Shown in pieces: positions 1 to 6,905 of a stretch of 64,000 nt of DNA. Where the stretch lies: contig AP018318.1 of assembly GCA_003990705.1 (NCBI GenBank), forward strand, positions 186,001 to 250,000, written 5' to 3'. The notes beneath the pieces were generated by a model, which made no database searches, was not told the origin of the DNA, and was given only the letters and a program-made list of their open reading frames with translations. Origin of the DNA: Nostoc sp. HK-01. GTDB taxonomy: Bacteria > Cyanobacteriota > Cyanobacteriia > Cyanobacteriales > Nostocaceae. The first letter of the stretch is position 1. The number at the start of each line of letters is the position of its first letter. Both the position numbers and the translations under genes were made by a program.

Positions 1-2
1 TG

Positions 3-206
3 TTACCAACGGGCAAGCATCAACTCTTGAGCGATTCATCTCCCACCAATCAAACCTATCTCCTAATTGACGGTTGTACCAATATTGGCAAATCCGCAGC
101 CAATGATTTAACTCTAGCTTCTGGTCAGTGGTTGGAATTGCTTTGTACTGGTAGGTGTATTTCATACTATCATTGTATCGCAATCTGCAATACGTTACAA
201 TCATGA
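3..206 (+). CDS. 3' end of an unrecognised reading frame (partial or remnant)
   Basis: One frame is open from the window edge to a TGA at 204-206 and gives about 67 residues. The first 50 (for example LLIDGCTNIGKS) look like ordinary protein. The last 18 are rich in Cys, Tyr and Ile and look less natural. The stop overlaps the ATG of the next gene (ATGA), which is typical of translational coupling. I do not recognise a family. It may equally be a degraded remnant next to the mobile element. Confidence 0.3.
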   Translation, partial: LPTGKHQLLSDSSPTNQTYLLIDGCTNIGKSAANDLTLASGQWLELLCTGRCISYYHCIAICNTLQS

Positions 207-337
207 CCAGCAAAGAATCTGTGAACATTCGACTCCCAAAACAAGAGAAGGAAATATTAGACCGATATTGCAAAACAGTTGGCAGATCCCAGACGGATGT
301 GATTCGAGAGTTCATTCGTTCATTGCCTGAGAGATAG
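203..337 (+). CDS. Small ribbon-helix-helix (CopG/Arc-like) DNA-binding protein
   Basis: This is a 44-residue protein starting at the ATG of MTSKESVNIRLP. The layout is that of a ribbon-helix-helix repressor: a short beta strand (SVNIRLP), a helix (KQEKEILDRYCKTVG), then RSQTDVIREFIRSL. The frame is open further upstream, but those residues are not family-like and this start overlaps the preceding stop as ATGA. Proteins of this kind dimerise and bind DNA through the paired strands. Many are antitoxins or autoregulators, but no toxin gene is visible beside it. It lies about 190 bases outside the presumed right end of the IS605-like element, so it is probably host sequence or part of another element. 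Confidence 0.6.
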   Translation: MTSKESVNIRLPKQEKEILDRYCKTVGRSQTDVIREFIRSLPER

Positions 338-527
338 TTCGTTTTGTCGTTGCTGCTCTCTCTTGCCTGATTGCATTCGGCATCAGTCAAACAGCACTCC
401 TCAACTCACGCGCATTCCTCTCACACCAAATCAGAGATTATGGTCTGAGGCTCCTGCTGCTCTAGCTGAGTTAGCAGTTAAGAATCAACACTCCTAACTC
501 CTCAACGAAGTGCTAGGTACAAAATTC

Positions 528-558
528 GTCAACCGCCCCACTCACAAGGGGATGGGGC
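528..558 (-). mobile_element. Presumed IS605/ISDra2-type right end (hairpin plus TTGAC)
   Basis: Read on the minus strand, the stop of the PD-(D/E)XK gene is followed at once by a hairpin (GCCCCA at 535-540 paired with TGGGGC at 553-558 in plus-strand terms) and then by GGTTGAC, ending at 528. A GC-rich subterminal hairpin followed by TTGAC is the right-end arrangement of ISDra2-like IS200/IS605 elements. There it is also the 3' end of the omega (guide) RNA, and the guide is the next 16-20 bases outside the element. The assignment rests on resemblance only. Confidence 0.6.
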
Positions 559-564
559 TTGTAA

Positions 565-1272
565 CTAGGAAAAAGAATTTCCTGAAACATACGGGGTATT
601 GACATTAGCTTTCCTCTTACGACACAAGTAAGTGTTTACTGTCCCTCTGTTTATTTCAAGAATTTGAGCCACTTCTCGTTGGCTTATTCCTTCACTAATG
701 AATTTGTCTATTTGAGCCTTGTCATCAACAGTCAATCGTCGTTTATATTTGCGCGTATCAAATCCATCGTCAGTTTGCGCCTGAAAAGGTACGGGAACAA
801 CAACTTTGTAAATATCCCATTTAGGGTAAAACTTAATTGAGCCTACAGAACCATTAGCGAATAGAACTTGTGACGGAACCAAATAACAGCTATCGGGTGT
901 TACTACCCAAAGCGCATCAAAATCATTTGCGCTATATTTATGAACCACTGTTCTTGCTATGTTTGACTCATCCTTTTTGTAGCTACCACATACTTGAAGA
1001 GATACCCTGAAATAACCATCATCGCTAGTACCTGTTGTATATTTGCTTTGAATCCTTTGAAATGATCCATCCTTTTCACTAACCAAGTCATAATGACCTC
1101 TATCTCCAAAAGGCATTAAAACTTGATACCCTTCAGACAGCAAATAGGTAACACACAGGCTAACAGCATAATCGCCAAAAGCCTTGCTCTTTAAGTTAGC
1201 ACCAATCACAACATTCGCCGTAAGTGATACAGCTATTGTATCAGAATAAATAGCGATCGCGTTAGCTTGCAA
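565..1272 (-). CDS. PD-(D/E)XK endonuclease of the group I intron homing type, with C-terminal HTH
   Basis: The protein has up to 235 residues. The N-terminal half follows the pattern of the PD-(D/E)XK homing endonucleases of cyanobacterial group I introns (I-Ssp6803I-like): a helix with KAFGDYAVSLC, then LMPFGDRGHYDLV carrying the metal-binding Asp, then an IQSK strand with the Gln-x-Lys pair. The C-terminal part (about 180-215) is a resolvase-like helix-turn-helix (ISQREVAQILEINRGTVNTY). The only upstream start is a TTG at 1272, inside the end of tnpB and shifted by one frame. A GTG at 1209 is the alternative. It overlaps tnpB by 11 bases and is followed directly by the IS right-end hairpin, so it appears to be cargo within the transposon. 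No intron core was recognised. Confidence 0.7.
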   Translation of the reverse strand: MQANAIAIYSDTIAVSLTANVVIGANLKSKAFGDYAVSLCVTYLLSEGYQVLMPFGDRGHYDLVSEKDGSFQRIQSKYTTGTSDDGYFRVSLQVCGSYKKDESNIARTVVHKYSANDFDALWVVTPDSCYLVPSQVLFANGSVGSIKFYPKWDIYKVVVPVPFQAQTDDGFDTRKYKRRLTVDDKAQIDKFISEGISQREVAQILEINRGTVNTYLCRKRKANVNTPYVSGNSFS

Positions 1273-2371
1273 CTGGTTTTACCGTCGCATTTGGAGTATC
1301 GCCTGACCCCTGCTCCTCTGTCCCTTTGGTAGAGGAGAGAATATAGTCATCCCTGACATTCTTAGCAGCATTGAGATCCGCGTGTGTTCGATGTCCACAG
1401 TTTTTGCAATGGAATCTGGACTTGTGGCGATTTGTTCGTCGAATGTGCTTACAGATGTTGCACTTCTGAGACGTGTAACGAGGATCTTGGTGAACTACTC
1501 GTTTACCCAATGCTTCTGCTTTGTAAGTCAGAAATTGCTCTTGTTGGTAAAAAGCCCAACTACCCAACCATTTATTCATTTTCTTGCCCCGTCGCTGTGT
1601 GCGAATACTGGACAAATCCTCTAGTACAAAAACCGCTATTCCTGGTTGGTTGGCTAACTTTTTACTGACACAATGATTCGTATCCCGCATGAACCGCTTC
1701 TCACGTCCAGACATCGCTTTTAAACAACGTTTGGTACTACGAGTGCCTTTTTGCTGGAGTTGACGACGATTGTATAAGTAACGTCTTTGTACTTTTCTAA
1801 TCTTAGAAGAACTGAAGAATTGACCATCACTGGTAACAGCTTGGTGATATAAGCCTCTGTCAATTCCTTGAATTTGTCCTTCTATTTGTTGCGGATCTTC
1901 TGTCTCAAAAACCAATCTCACCCAGAATTGCTTGGTGTTTTTGGTATAAGTTACAGTTGCCCCACAAAAATCCCAAGTTTCAAAAATCTCTTGGAAATAA
2001 TCAGGAATATCAAGAATTAAATTAACTCGCTTACCAATACAGCTAAGAGTTAATTGTTTCCCTCTTAGTGTCATCGTGCGCTTATCGTACCTTAATCCTG
2101 ATGTTGGTTTTTTCTTGGGAATGCTTTTAAACTTTGTAGCTTTAATTGCCTCAAGTGCGTTATCTCGAACTGTTTGCAACAACGCAGAAGGCACACTTGG
2201 ATGCTGAACCCTTAACAGGTGATACAGTTCCTTATGTGCCTTGTTTTTGTTATAGCTACTGTTAGCAATAGCCCAGTCAACGTGTGCATTAAATATTTCT
2301 GCACACTGGTTCATTAAAGGTAAAAACCTATCCGATGGTAAATCAACTGGGATGCTAACAGTACGTTTCAT
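1262..2371 (-). CDS. tnpB: RNA-guided endonuclease TnpB, IS200/IS605 family
   Basis: The protein has 369 residues, a normal TnpB length. The split RuvC site looks intact: Asp near 171 (GIDRGLY), Glu near 251 (VLEDLSS) and Asp near 332 (HADLNAAKNV). The target-nucleic-acid-binding zinc ribbon has CxxC pairs near 304/307 and 322/325. TnpB cuts DNA next to a transposon-type adjacent motif, guided by omega RNA from the element's right end, and helps the transposon persist at its donor site. The ATG overlaps the stop of the 128-residue gene upstream (TAATG), and the 3' end overlaps the PD-(D/E)XK gene, so all are probably one transcript. Unusually, the right-end hairpin lies after the second nuclease gene instead of just after tnpB. 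Confidence 0.93.
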   Translation of the reverse strand: MKRTVSIPVDLPSDRFLPLMNQCAEIFNAHVDWAIANSSYNKNKAHKELYHLLRVQHPSVPSALLQTVRDNALEAIKATKFKSIPKKKPTSGLRYDKRTMTLRGKQLTLSCIGKRVNLILDIPDYFQEIFETWDFCGATVTYTKNTKQFWVRLVFETEDPQQIEGQIQGIDRGLYHQAVTSDGQFFSSSKIRKVQRRYLYNRRQLQQKGTRSTKRCLKAMSGREKRFMRDTNHCVSKKLANQPGIAVFVLEDLSSIRTQRRGKKMNKWLGSWAFYQQEQFLTYKAEALGKRVVHQDPRYTSQKCNICKHIRRTNRHKSRFHCKNCGHRTHADLNAAKNVRDDYILSSTKGTEEQGSGDTPNATVKPVAS

Positions 2372-2757
2372 TATGCGGTTTGTCTTTGCTCAAACTGCTT
2401 AAATATTGACAGTTTTTGCAACTGAGGAGTTATTACAGAAATAGCATTTACTGGTATGCTTGCTGACTGCAAAACACCTATAGTTTCCAGTAATTCACTG
2501 TATGAATGACATACTTTAGCCAAGTAAACTAGATTAGTCTCTTTTGAATTTTTAGGATCGTTTTCTCCTAGATAATAGTAGTGTGACACCATCCCTACCG
2601 AGTCTAATGACTGTTCCAGATCGGATTGAGGTATTCCGCTTTTTACGTTAATAGTTACCGCTATTTGATTTGGTTCAAGTGTGGGAAGTGGTTCACATAC
2701 CCACCCTTGGTTTTTGTTCCAAATAGAAGTTCCTGGCAATCTATCAGTGATTCTCAT
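2371..2757 (-). CDS. Unrecognised 128-residue protein coupled to tnpB
   Basis: I chose the ATG at 2757 (MRITDRLPGTS) because AGGAG lies seven bases upstream. The frame extends further but would overlap the preceding gene. The protein is soluble-looking, with no membrane segment or signal peptide. Its middle has short hydrophobic strands (IAVTINVKSGI), and the C-terminal half is helical and hydrophobic (LLETIGVLQSASIPVNAISV). Its stop shares bases with the tnpB start codon, implying translational coupling. I recognise no family. It may be element cargo or an accessory factor. Confidence 0.65.
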   Translation of the reverse strand: MRITDRLPGTSIWNKNQGWVCEPLPTLEPNQIAVTINVKSGIPQSDLEQSLDSVGMVSHYYYLGENDPKNSKETNLVYLAKVCHSYSELLETIGVLQSASIPVNAISVITPQLQKLSIFKQFEQRQTA

Positions 2758-2767
2758 CTTGTTACTC

Positions 2768-2950
2768 CTACTGAAAGTGACAATCGTAGTTATTTCCACC
2801 TTGATGAGTCACATCCGTTAATTCGACATTATACTCATCGGCTAATTCTTGACAGGTTTCTTGTGCTGATTGGTCGTCCTCAGCTTCAATGGGTTCTGTC
2901 CAAGGTTCGCTTTCTTCTTCTGGATCATTTAAATATCTCGGATCTGGCAT
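2768..2950 (-). CDS. Small acidic protein at the head of the tnpB operon
   Basis: This 60-residue protein is strongly acidic over its first 35 residues (NDPEEESEPWTEPIEAEDD), with a C-terminal half ending in Asn, Tyr and His residues. An AGGAG lies about 12 bases before the ATG. It is followed after 10 bases by the 128-residue gene, then tnpB, then the PD-(D/E)XK gene, all on the minus strand. The acidic character could suit a DNA mimic or a partner of a basic nuclease, but that is speculation. No family is recognised. Confidence 0.55.
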   Translation of the reverse strand: MPDPRYLNDPEEESEPWTEPIEAEDDQSAQETCQELADEYNVELTDVTHQGGNNYDCHFQ

Positions 2951-2992
2951 AATTAATTTGCTCCTAGTTCGGATTGGTCGGACTCAGGAGTA

Positions 2993-3030
2993 GCCTGTGT
3001 GGTGTGTCAGCACTACGCAGGCATTTTTAT
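2993..3030 (+). terminator. Strong hairpin with T tract upstream of tnpA
   Basis: A 12-base-pair stem (arms 2993-3004 and 3011-3022, two G-T wobbles) closes a 6-base loop and is followed by ATTTTTATTT. It lies between the divergent tnpB operon and tnpA. IS200 is known to carry a terminator-like stem-loop near its 5' end that shields tnpA from outside transcription, and the position here fits that role. Confidence 0.65.
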
Positions 3031-3086
3031 TTCCTGGTAAACTGAGTGTATCACGGAGTTTATATATTTTGGCGATATACACCGAA

Positions 3087-3482
3087 ATGGAAATACTGTC
3101 AAGTTCACACGCTAAACATTGTCTGGGATACCACATTATCTTTTGTCCCCAATACCATCATCAAATCCTTGAAGGTGCAGTAGAAGTGGAGTTAAAACGT
3201 ATCATCGGGGAAACCTGTAAAACCTACGGATGGATACTTCACGCATTGGAAATAATGCCTGATTACGTTCATGTATTCGTACAGGCAGATCACACAACTG
3301 CACCAATAGAAATTGCTAAAACTATGAAATCAATTTCTGCTGTGCATATATTTAATACATTTAAAGAATTTAAAAAACGTCGCTTTTGGGGTTCAGGGAT
3401 GTGGAGTAATAGCACATTTTACTCATCTGTTGGTGGAGTCTCGGAAGAAGCAGTGAAGCAGTACATCGAGACTCAGAAATAG
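3087..3482 (+). CDS. tnpA: IS200/IS605 Y1 transposase TnpA with a mutated HUH motif
   Basis: The protein has 131 residues, the usual TnpA size, starting at MEILSSSHAKHC. Upstream in-frame codons do not look like this family. TnpA cuts and joins single-stranded DNA at the transposon hairpins, using a Tyr nucleophile and a metal held by an HUH pair. The nucleophile is visible in VKQYIETQK near the C-terminus. The metal-binding segment reads PDYVHVF where relatives have PDHVHLF, so the first His is replaced by Tyr at residue 60 (codon TAC at 3264-3266, one C-to-T change from CAC). The enzyme is therefore probably inactive or impaired. It is either divergent from tnpB in one element or a separate IS200-like copy. 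Confidence 0.9.
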   Translation: MEILSSSHAKHCLGYHIIFCPQYHHQILEGAVEVELKRIIGETCKTYGWILHALEIMPDYVHVFVQADHTTAPIEIAKTMKSISAVHIFNTFKEFKKRRFWGSGMWSNSTFYSSVGGVSEEAVKQYIETQK

Positions 3483-3496
3483 CGATGTGACTCGCT
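3481..3496 (+). repeat. Short hairpin after tnpA, possible IS end structure
   Basis: AGCGA (3481-3485) and TCGCT (3492-3496) form a 5-base-pair stem with a 6-base loop, overlapping the tnpA stop. Y1 transposases recognise imperfect subterminal hairpins, so this may be one element end. It is short and may be coincidental. Confidence 0.3.
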
Positions 3497-3622
3497 TACC
3501 CGAAATCATAATGCAACATAAAGACTGCCTCCTGCTTTCCTATACTAGAGTCAGGTAATTGCAAAAATAAACAGCTTGATATTTGCAAATTGCCGACCTG
3601 TCCACAAAAACTTTAAACCCAA

Positions 3623-4006
3623 ATGCAGCGTACAGTCCTTTTGGCAAAAATACACAACTGCACCCTCACGGGGGCAAATATTAATTACGTAGGAAGTATC
3701 AGCATTGATGAAATGTTGTTAGAGAAAGCTGGCATTTTACCCTACGAGCAAGTGCAAGTAGTTAACGTTGCCAATGGTGAGCGCTTTATTACATATACAA
3801 TCACGGCTCCAGCTAATTCGGGAATTATTGAATTAAATGGGGCTGCGGCACGTCTAGGCATTGTAGGCGATCGCTTGATTATAATGGCTTACGGGCAGTT
3901 CTCTTTGGAAGAGTTAAAAAATTACTCTCCTACGGTAGTCATTGTGGACGAAAAAAACCGACTATTAGAAGTGCGGCACTACGATGACCTGCTCAGTAAG
4001 GTCTAA
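3623..4006 (+). CDS. panD: Aspartate 1-decarboxylase precursor
   Basis: PanD makes beta-alanine from L-aspartate for pantothenate and coenzyme A. This 127-residue protein has the usual length and the self-processing Gly-Ser site in NYVGSISID (about residues 23-31), where cleavage generates the pyruvoyl cofactor. Downstream are the conserved [10 protein letters not shown] and LNGAAARLG... segments, followed by [17 protein letters not shown] -10-like hexamer lies at 3541-3546, although no clear -35 is seen. The next gene starts 12 bases after the stop, so the two are probably co-transcribed. Confidence 0.97.
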   Translation: MQRTVLLAKIHNCTLTGANINYVGSISIDEMLLEKAGILPYEQVQVVNVANGERFITYTITAPANSGIIELNGAAARLGIVGDRLIIMAYGQFSLEELKNYSPTVVIVDEKNRLLEVRHYDDLLSKV

Positions 4007-4018
4007 TTTTTCAGAAAA

Positions 4019-4921
4019 ATGTCAAATCTTGCGCCGTCGGATTTCCAAAGTTCCGTAACTGAAACCGCAACTACGTCTCCTATTAGTTCAGCGGGTGAAT
4101 TTTTTGTGCAGTTTTGGGGTGTTAGGGGTTTAATTGCCACTCCTGCTAGTAATGCCAATCGCTATGGTGGCAACACTGCTTGTGTAGAAATACAAGTAGC
4201 AGGTAAACGCTTGATTTTTGATGGTGGAACTGGTATACGCATACTCGGTAAATCTTTGCGACAACTGCAACAGCCCATAGAAGCACATTTATTTTTTACC
4301 AACTCCCAATCGAATCGCATTCAAGGGTTTCCTTTTTTTGCACCAGCTTTTGTCCCAGAAAACCACTTTCATATTTACGGTTCGGCTGCTTCTAATAGTG
4401 CTTCGATTAAACAATGCCTCTGCGACCAAATGCTACAGCCGCACTTTCCTTATCCATTCCAGGTGATGCAGTCGGAATTGCAGTTCTATAATTTGCTCCC
4501 TGGTGGCGAGGTGCAGTTAGATGATGTGGCGATCGCCACGGCATTGATTAATCAAACTCAGCGTTCTGTTGGCTACCGAGTTTCTTGGCAAAACAAAAGT
4601 GTTGCTTATATCAGTGATTTAACCAAAAATGCTGATCCTGTTGATCAAGAGCAGATTTTACAGCTGGTAAAAGGTGTGGATTTGCTGATTGCCAATGCTA
4701 CTTACAGTCCGCCTACAGCTAACAACCATGAATCTTCTGATTTACACTGGCAAGCGGCTGTAGAATTAGCCCAAACTGCCGCAGTAAAGCAGTTAGTTAT
4801 TTCTCATCATCATCCAGACGACGATGATGATTTTCTTGATCAAGTGCAAACCGATGTTAAATCTGTTTTTGCCCAAGGTTTACTAGCCTGTGAAGGTTTA
4901 GTATTATCGGTTGGCAAGTAA
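4019..4921 (+). CDS. Metallo-beta-lactamase-fold protein lacking the metal motif (pseudoenzyme)
   Basis: This 300-residue protein follows the cyanobacterial MBL-fold family related to phosphoribosyl cyclic phosphodiesterases. It opens with VQFWGVRG and RYGGNTACVE, then LIFDGGTGIR, and retains the C-terminal VAYISDLT and ISHHHPDDDD regions. The family's HxHxDH zinc-binding motif should follow LFFT and precede IQGFPFF. Here it reads NSQSNR (4301-4318), so all the usual ligands are lost and hydrolase activity is unlikely. It lies 12 bases after panD. A binding or regulatory role is possible but not shown. It ends one base from the convergent methyltransferase stop. Confidence 0.85.
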   Translation: MSNLAPSDFQSSVTETATTSPISSAGEFFVQFWGVRGLIATPASNANRYGGNTACVEIQVAGKRLIFDGGTGIRILGKSLRQLQQPIEAHLFFTNSQSNRIQGFPFFAPAFVPENHFHIYGSAASNSASIKQCLCDQMLQPHFPYPFQVMQSELQFYNLLPGGEVQLDDVAIATALINQTQRSVGYRVSWQNKSVAYISDLTKNADPVDQEQILQLVKGVDLLIANATYSPPTANNHESSDLHWQAAVELAQTAAVKQLVISHHHPDDDDDFLDQVQTDVKSVFAQGLLACEGLVLSVGK

Positions 4922-4922
4922 T

Positions 4923-5717
4923 TTACTTAACACATTTAATAATTCCATATACTCCGCGAGTTTCTAGCTGTACACAGTCTGGATGAAACCCTGCGGCGAT
5001 CGCCATCTGCGGCAATTCATCTGGAGTGAAAAAGCGAAAAACTATACTAGGTAACGGTTGCAGGAATGTAGTTGCAAACAGCTTACCGCCACTACGCAAT
5101 GCTTGATAAATATTGCGTAGTCCTTGTGTAGCATCAGGCCAGCAGTGCATAGCAGCGCCACTATAAACGGCATCTAGAGAATTTGGTGTAAAGGGTAACG
5201 CTGCGACATCGCCTCGAATGATGGTTATCTGCGATGGTGATATGCCCTCTAGTTGCATTTGTTGTTGTAATTGCCCTAGCATTGCCTCTGAGTAATCCAG
5301 TGCAATAATTTGCTCACACTGCTGCAATAATGCCAAACGGCGGGAAAAAATACCTGTACCACAACTGATATCAGCTACAATTTCCAAGTTTTGACCAAAA
5401 AATTCTCTACACTCCTGAAATTCAATATCAATCCCACCAACATTACGTAACCCCATCGCCCAAATTGGTGGTAGGATGCGCTCGTATAAAAAGGAAATGA
5501 TTGGTAAACGAAATAGCTCTGTGCGGAGAGGTTGTGAATCAACAGCATCATCAATCTCACCCTTGATTCGCTCAGGAGTTAAATCTAGTGAAGCAGAGGG
5601 TAGTTTTGCTAGTTCATTACGAAAGTAATTGTGACACTGGTTGCAATCTTGTGGTGCAGTGGTGAGAGTTTTGTAACAAACAGGACAGGCGATCGCTTCC
5701 TCTAAACTGGACATCAT
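4923..5717 (-). CDS. Class I SAM-dependent methyltransferase with N-terminal zinc ribbon
   Basis: This 264-residue protein starts with a zinc-ribbon-like CPVCYKTL...CNQCHNYF segment (residues 11-31). A Rossmann methyltransferase domain follows, with motif I VADISCGTGIFSRRLA near 115, an acidic residue after strand 2 (IIALDYSEAML) and the post-motif GDVAALPF. The arrangement resembles a cyanobacterial/plastid family related to the ubiquinone/menaquinone C-methyltransferases. The substrate cannot be told from sequence. It converges on the MBL-like gene with one base between stops. The start could be either of two adjacent Met codons. Confidence 0.85.
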   Translation of the reverse strand: MMSSLEEAIACPVCYKTLTTAPQDCNQCHNYFRNELAKLPSASLDLTPERIKGEIDDAVDSQPLRTELFRLPIISFLYERILPPIWAMGLRNVGGIDIEFQECREFFGQNLEIVADISCGTGIFSRRLALLQQCEQIIALDYSEAMLGQLQQQMQLEGISPSQITIIRGDVAALPFTPNSLDAVYSGAAMHCWPDATQGLRNIYQALRSGGKLFATTFLQPLPSIVFRFFTPDELPQMAIAAGFHPDCVQLETRGVYGIIKCVK

Positions 5718-5759
5718 ATAGTTCTAAATTTTGGATTGGGGAATCACCAATGAAAGTAC

Positions 5760-6827
5760 TTAAATATGCTGCAAGGCATTCTGGGAAGCTGAATTAACTA
5801 TTTGACTCAATTCTTGCAATTTAGCAGCGACTACACCATTAGTTAATAGTTCTTCTGTTTTGGCTATACCCGATCGCATATCTGAACAAATACCACTTTG
5901 CCACAGATAAAATCCCCCATTCCATAAGGCTGTTTGCATTAATTCCCCTGGTTTTCCGGCGAGAACATCTTGAATTTGGGTAATTAATTCTTCCGTAGTT
6001 CCTAAAGGTGCATTTTTGGTAGTGAAGTCGTAATCGTGGGGAGATAACAGCAATCTTTCTAAATTGGGAGTTGCTGATAAAGCGATAATTGCAGTGCGAT
6101 CGCGTGGTAAGTCACAACTCCCTTCTAAACCTTTAATTAAGGTATATTTTTTCACTCCCCTGAGTTCTAATGCAGCTTGAAACATCCCTTCTGTCGGTGG
6201 GTGGACAAACCCAGCAATTAAATGAGCATCCCCAGCGTAAGGACACCAAATTAATTCCATTGTGGCAAAGGGCGGACGTTTACCAAGTTGGTCGCGGTAT
6301 TCCCAAAGACTTTGGGTTAAGGGAAAATGATTTGGTGTATAGATAAAGCCAATTTTTGTTTGTTCAAAGACTTGCTGGGTTTGAGGTAACTGTAAAGCAG
6401 TCCAATCTACACCTAAACCCTGCCATATTTCTATTAAAGGTAAACCATATTTTGTGGGCAAGCGATCGCCACCGTGCATCACTACAGGTTGTCCAGCCGC
6501 CGCTAGGAGTAAAGCTGTGACGGGGCTAATGGGTGCAGTACGGGTTCTGCCATCATAGGGTATGCCCAGTACAATAACTGGAGATGCAGATGGAATTGCT
6601 TGGAGTTTTGCCCCTAGTTCATCATAAGCATCTAACATCCCTGCCAATTCTGCGCCCGTTGGTCGTTTGATGCGATGGGCAATTAAAAATGCACCGATTT
6701 GGGCTGGTGTTGCTTCTCCCAGCAACATCATTTTAGTAGCGATCGCAGCTTCAGTACGAGTTAAATTTTCTCCCGTATGATTGCCACTACCTACTTTTTT
6801 TAGTAGTTCCCTGAAGATATTGCTCAT
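5760..6827 (-). CDS. Anthranilate phosphoribosyltransferase-family protein (TrpD2/YbiB-like)
   Basis: This 355-residue protein has the nucleoside phosphorylase/TrpD fold: a helical N-terminal domain (LLKKVGSGNHTGENLTR...GAFLIAHRIKRPTGAE) and an alpha/beta domain. The catalytic motifs of true TrpD are altered. The GTGGD loop reads GIPYDGRTRTAPISP, and the HGNRS region reads HGGDRLPTK. It is therefore unlikely to make phosphoribosyl-anthranilate and is closer to the TrpD2 group. E. coli YbiB of that group binds nucleic acid and does not show the enzyme activity. It lies downstream of the LysR-type gene on the same strand, with a repeat-containing 78-base gap. Confidence 0.85.
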   Translation of the reverse strand: MSNIFRELLKKVGSGNHTGENLTRTEAAIATKMMLLGEATPAQIGAFLIAHRIKRPTGAELAGMLDAYDELGAKLQAIPSASPVIVLGIPYDGRTRTAPISPVTALLLAAAGQPVVMHGGDRLPTKYGLPLIEIWQGLGVDWTALQLPQTQQVFEQTKIGFIYTPNHFPLTQSLWEYRDQLGKRPPFATMELIWCPYAGDAHLIAGFVHPPTEGMFQAALELRGVKKYTLIKGLEGSCDLPRDRTAIIALSATPNLERLLLSPHDYDFTTKNAPLGTTEELITQIQDVLAGKPGELMQTALWNGGFYLWQSGICSDMRSGIAKTEELLTNGVVAAKLQELSQIVNSASQNALQHI

Positions 6828-6844
6828 ATTAGTCGTTGGTCATT

Positions 6845-6881
6845 TGTCAATGGTCATTAGTACAGACTTTTGACCATTGAC
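6845..6881. repeat. Inverted repeat between the LysR and TrpD-like genes
   Basis: GTCAATGGTCA (6846-6856) and TGACCATTGAC (6871-6881) form an 11-base-pair perfect stem with a 14-base loop, within a run of related TGGTCA/TTGAC heptamers. This is the type of short intergenic repeat common in Nostoc genomes. It could also attenuate transcription out of the LysR gene. Confidence 0.6.
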
Positions 6882-6905
6882 TATGGACTGTTGACTCATC
6901 ATACT

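Noticed and set aside
1382-1668. Two plus-strand open frames opposite tnpB
   Set aside because: They are shadows of the tnpB zinc-ribbon region with no family features.
565-2371. Group I intron or IStron interpretation of the tnpB/PD-(D/E)XK unit
   Set aside because: No intron core elements or split host exon were recognised, so only the nuclease relationship is claimed.
2997-3086. Longer tnpA start at 2997
   Set aside because: The extra 30 residues are translated from the terminator hairpin region and do not resemble TnpA.
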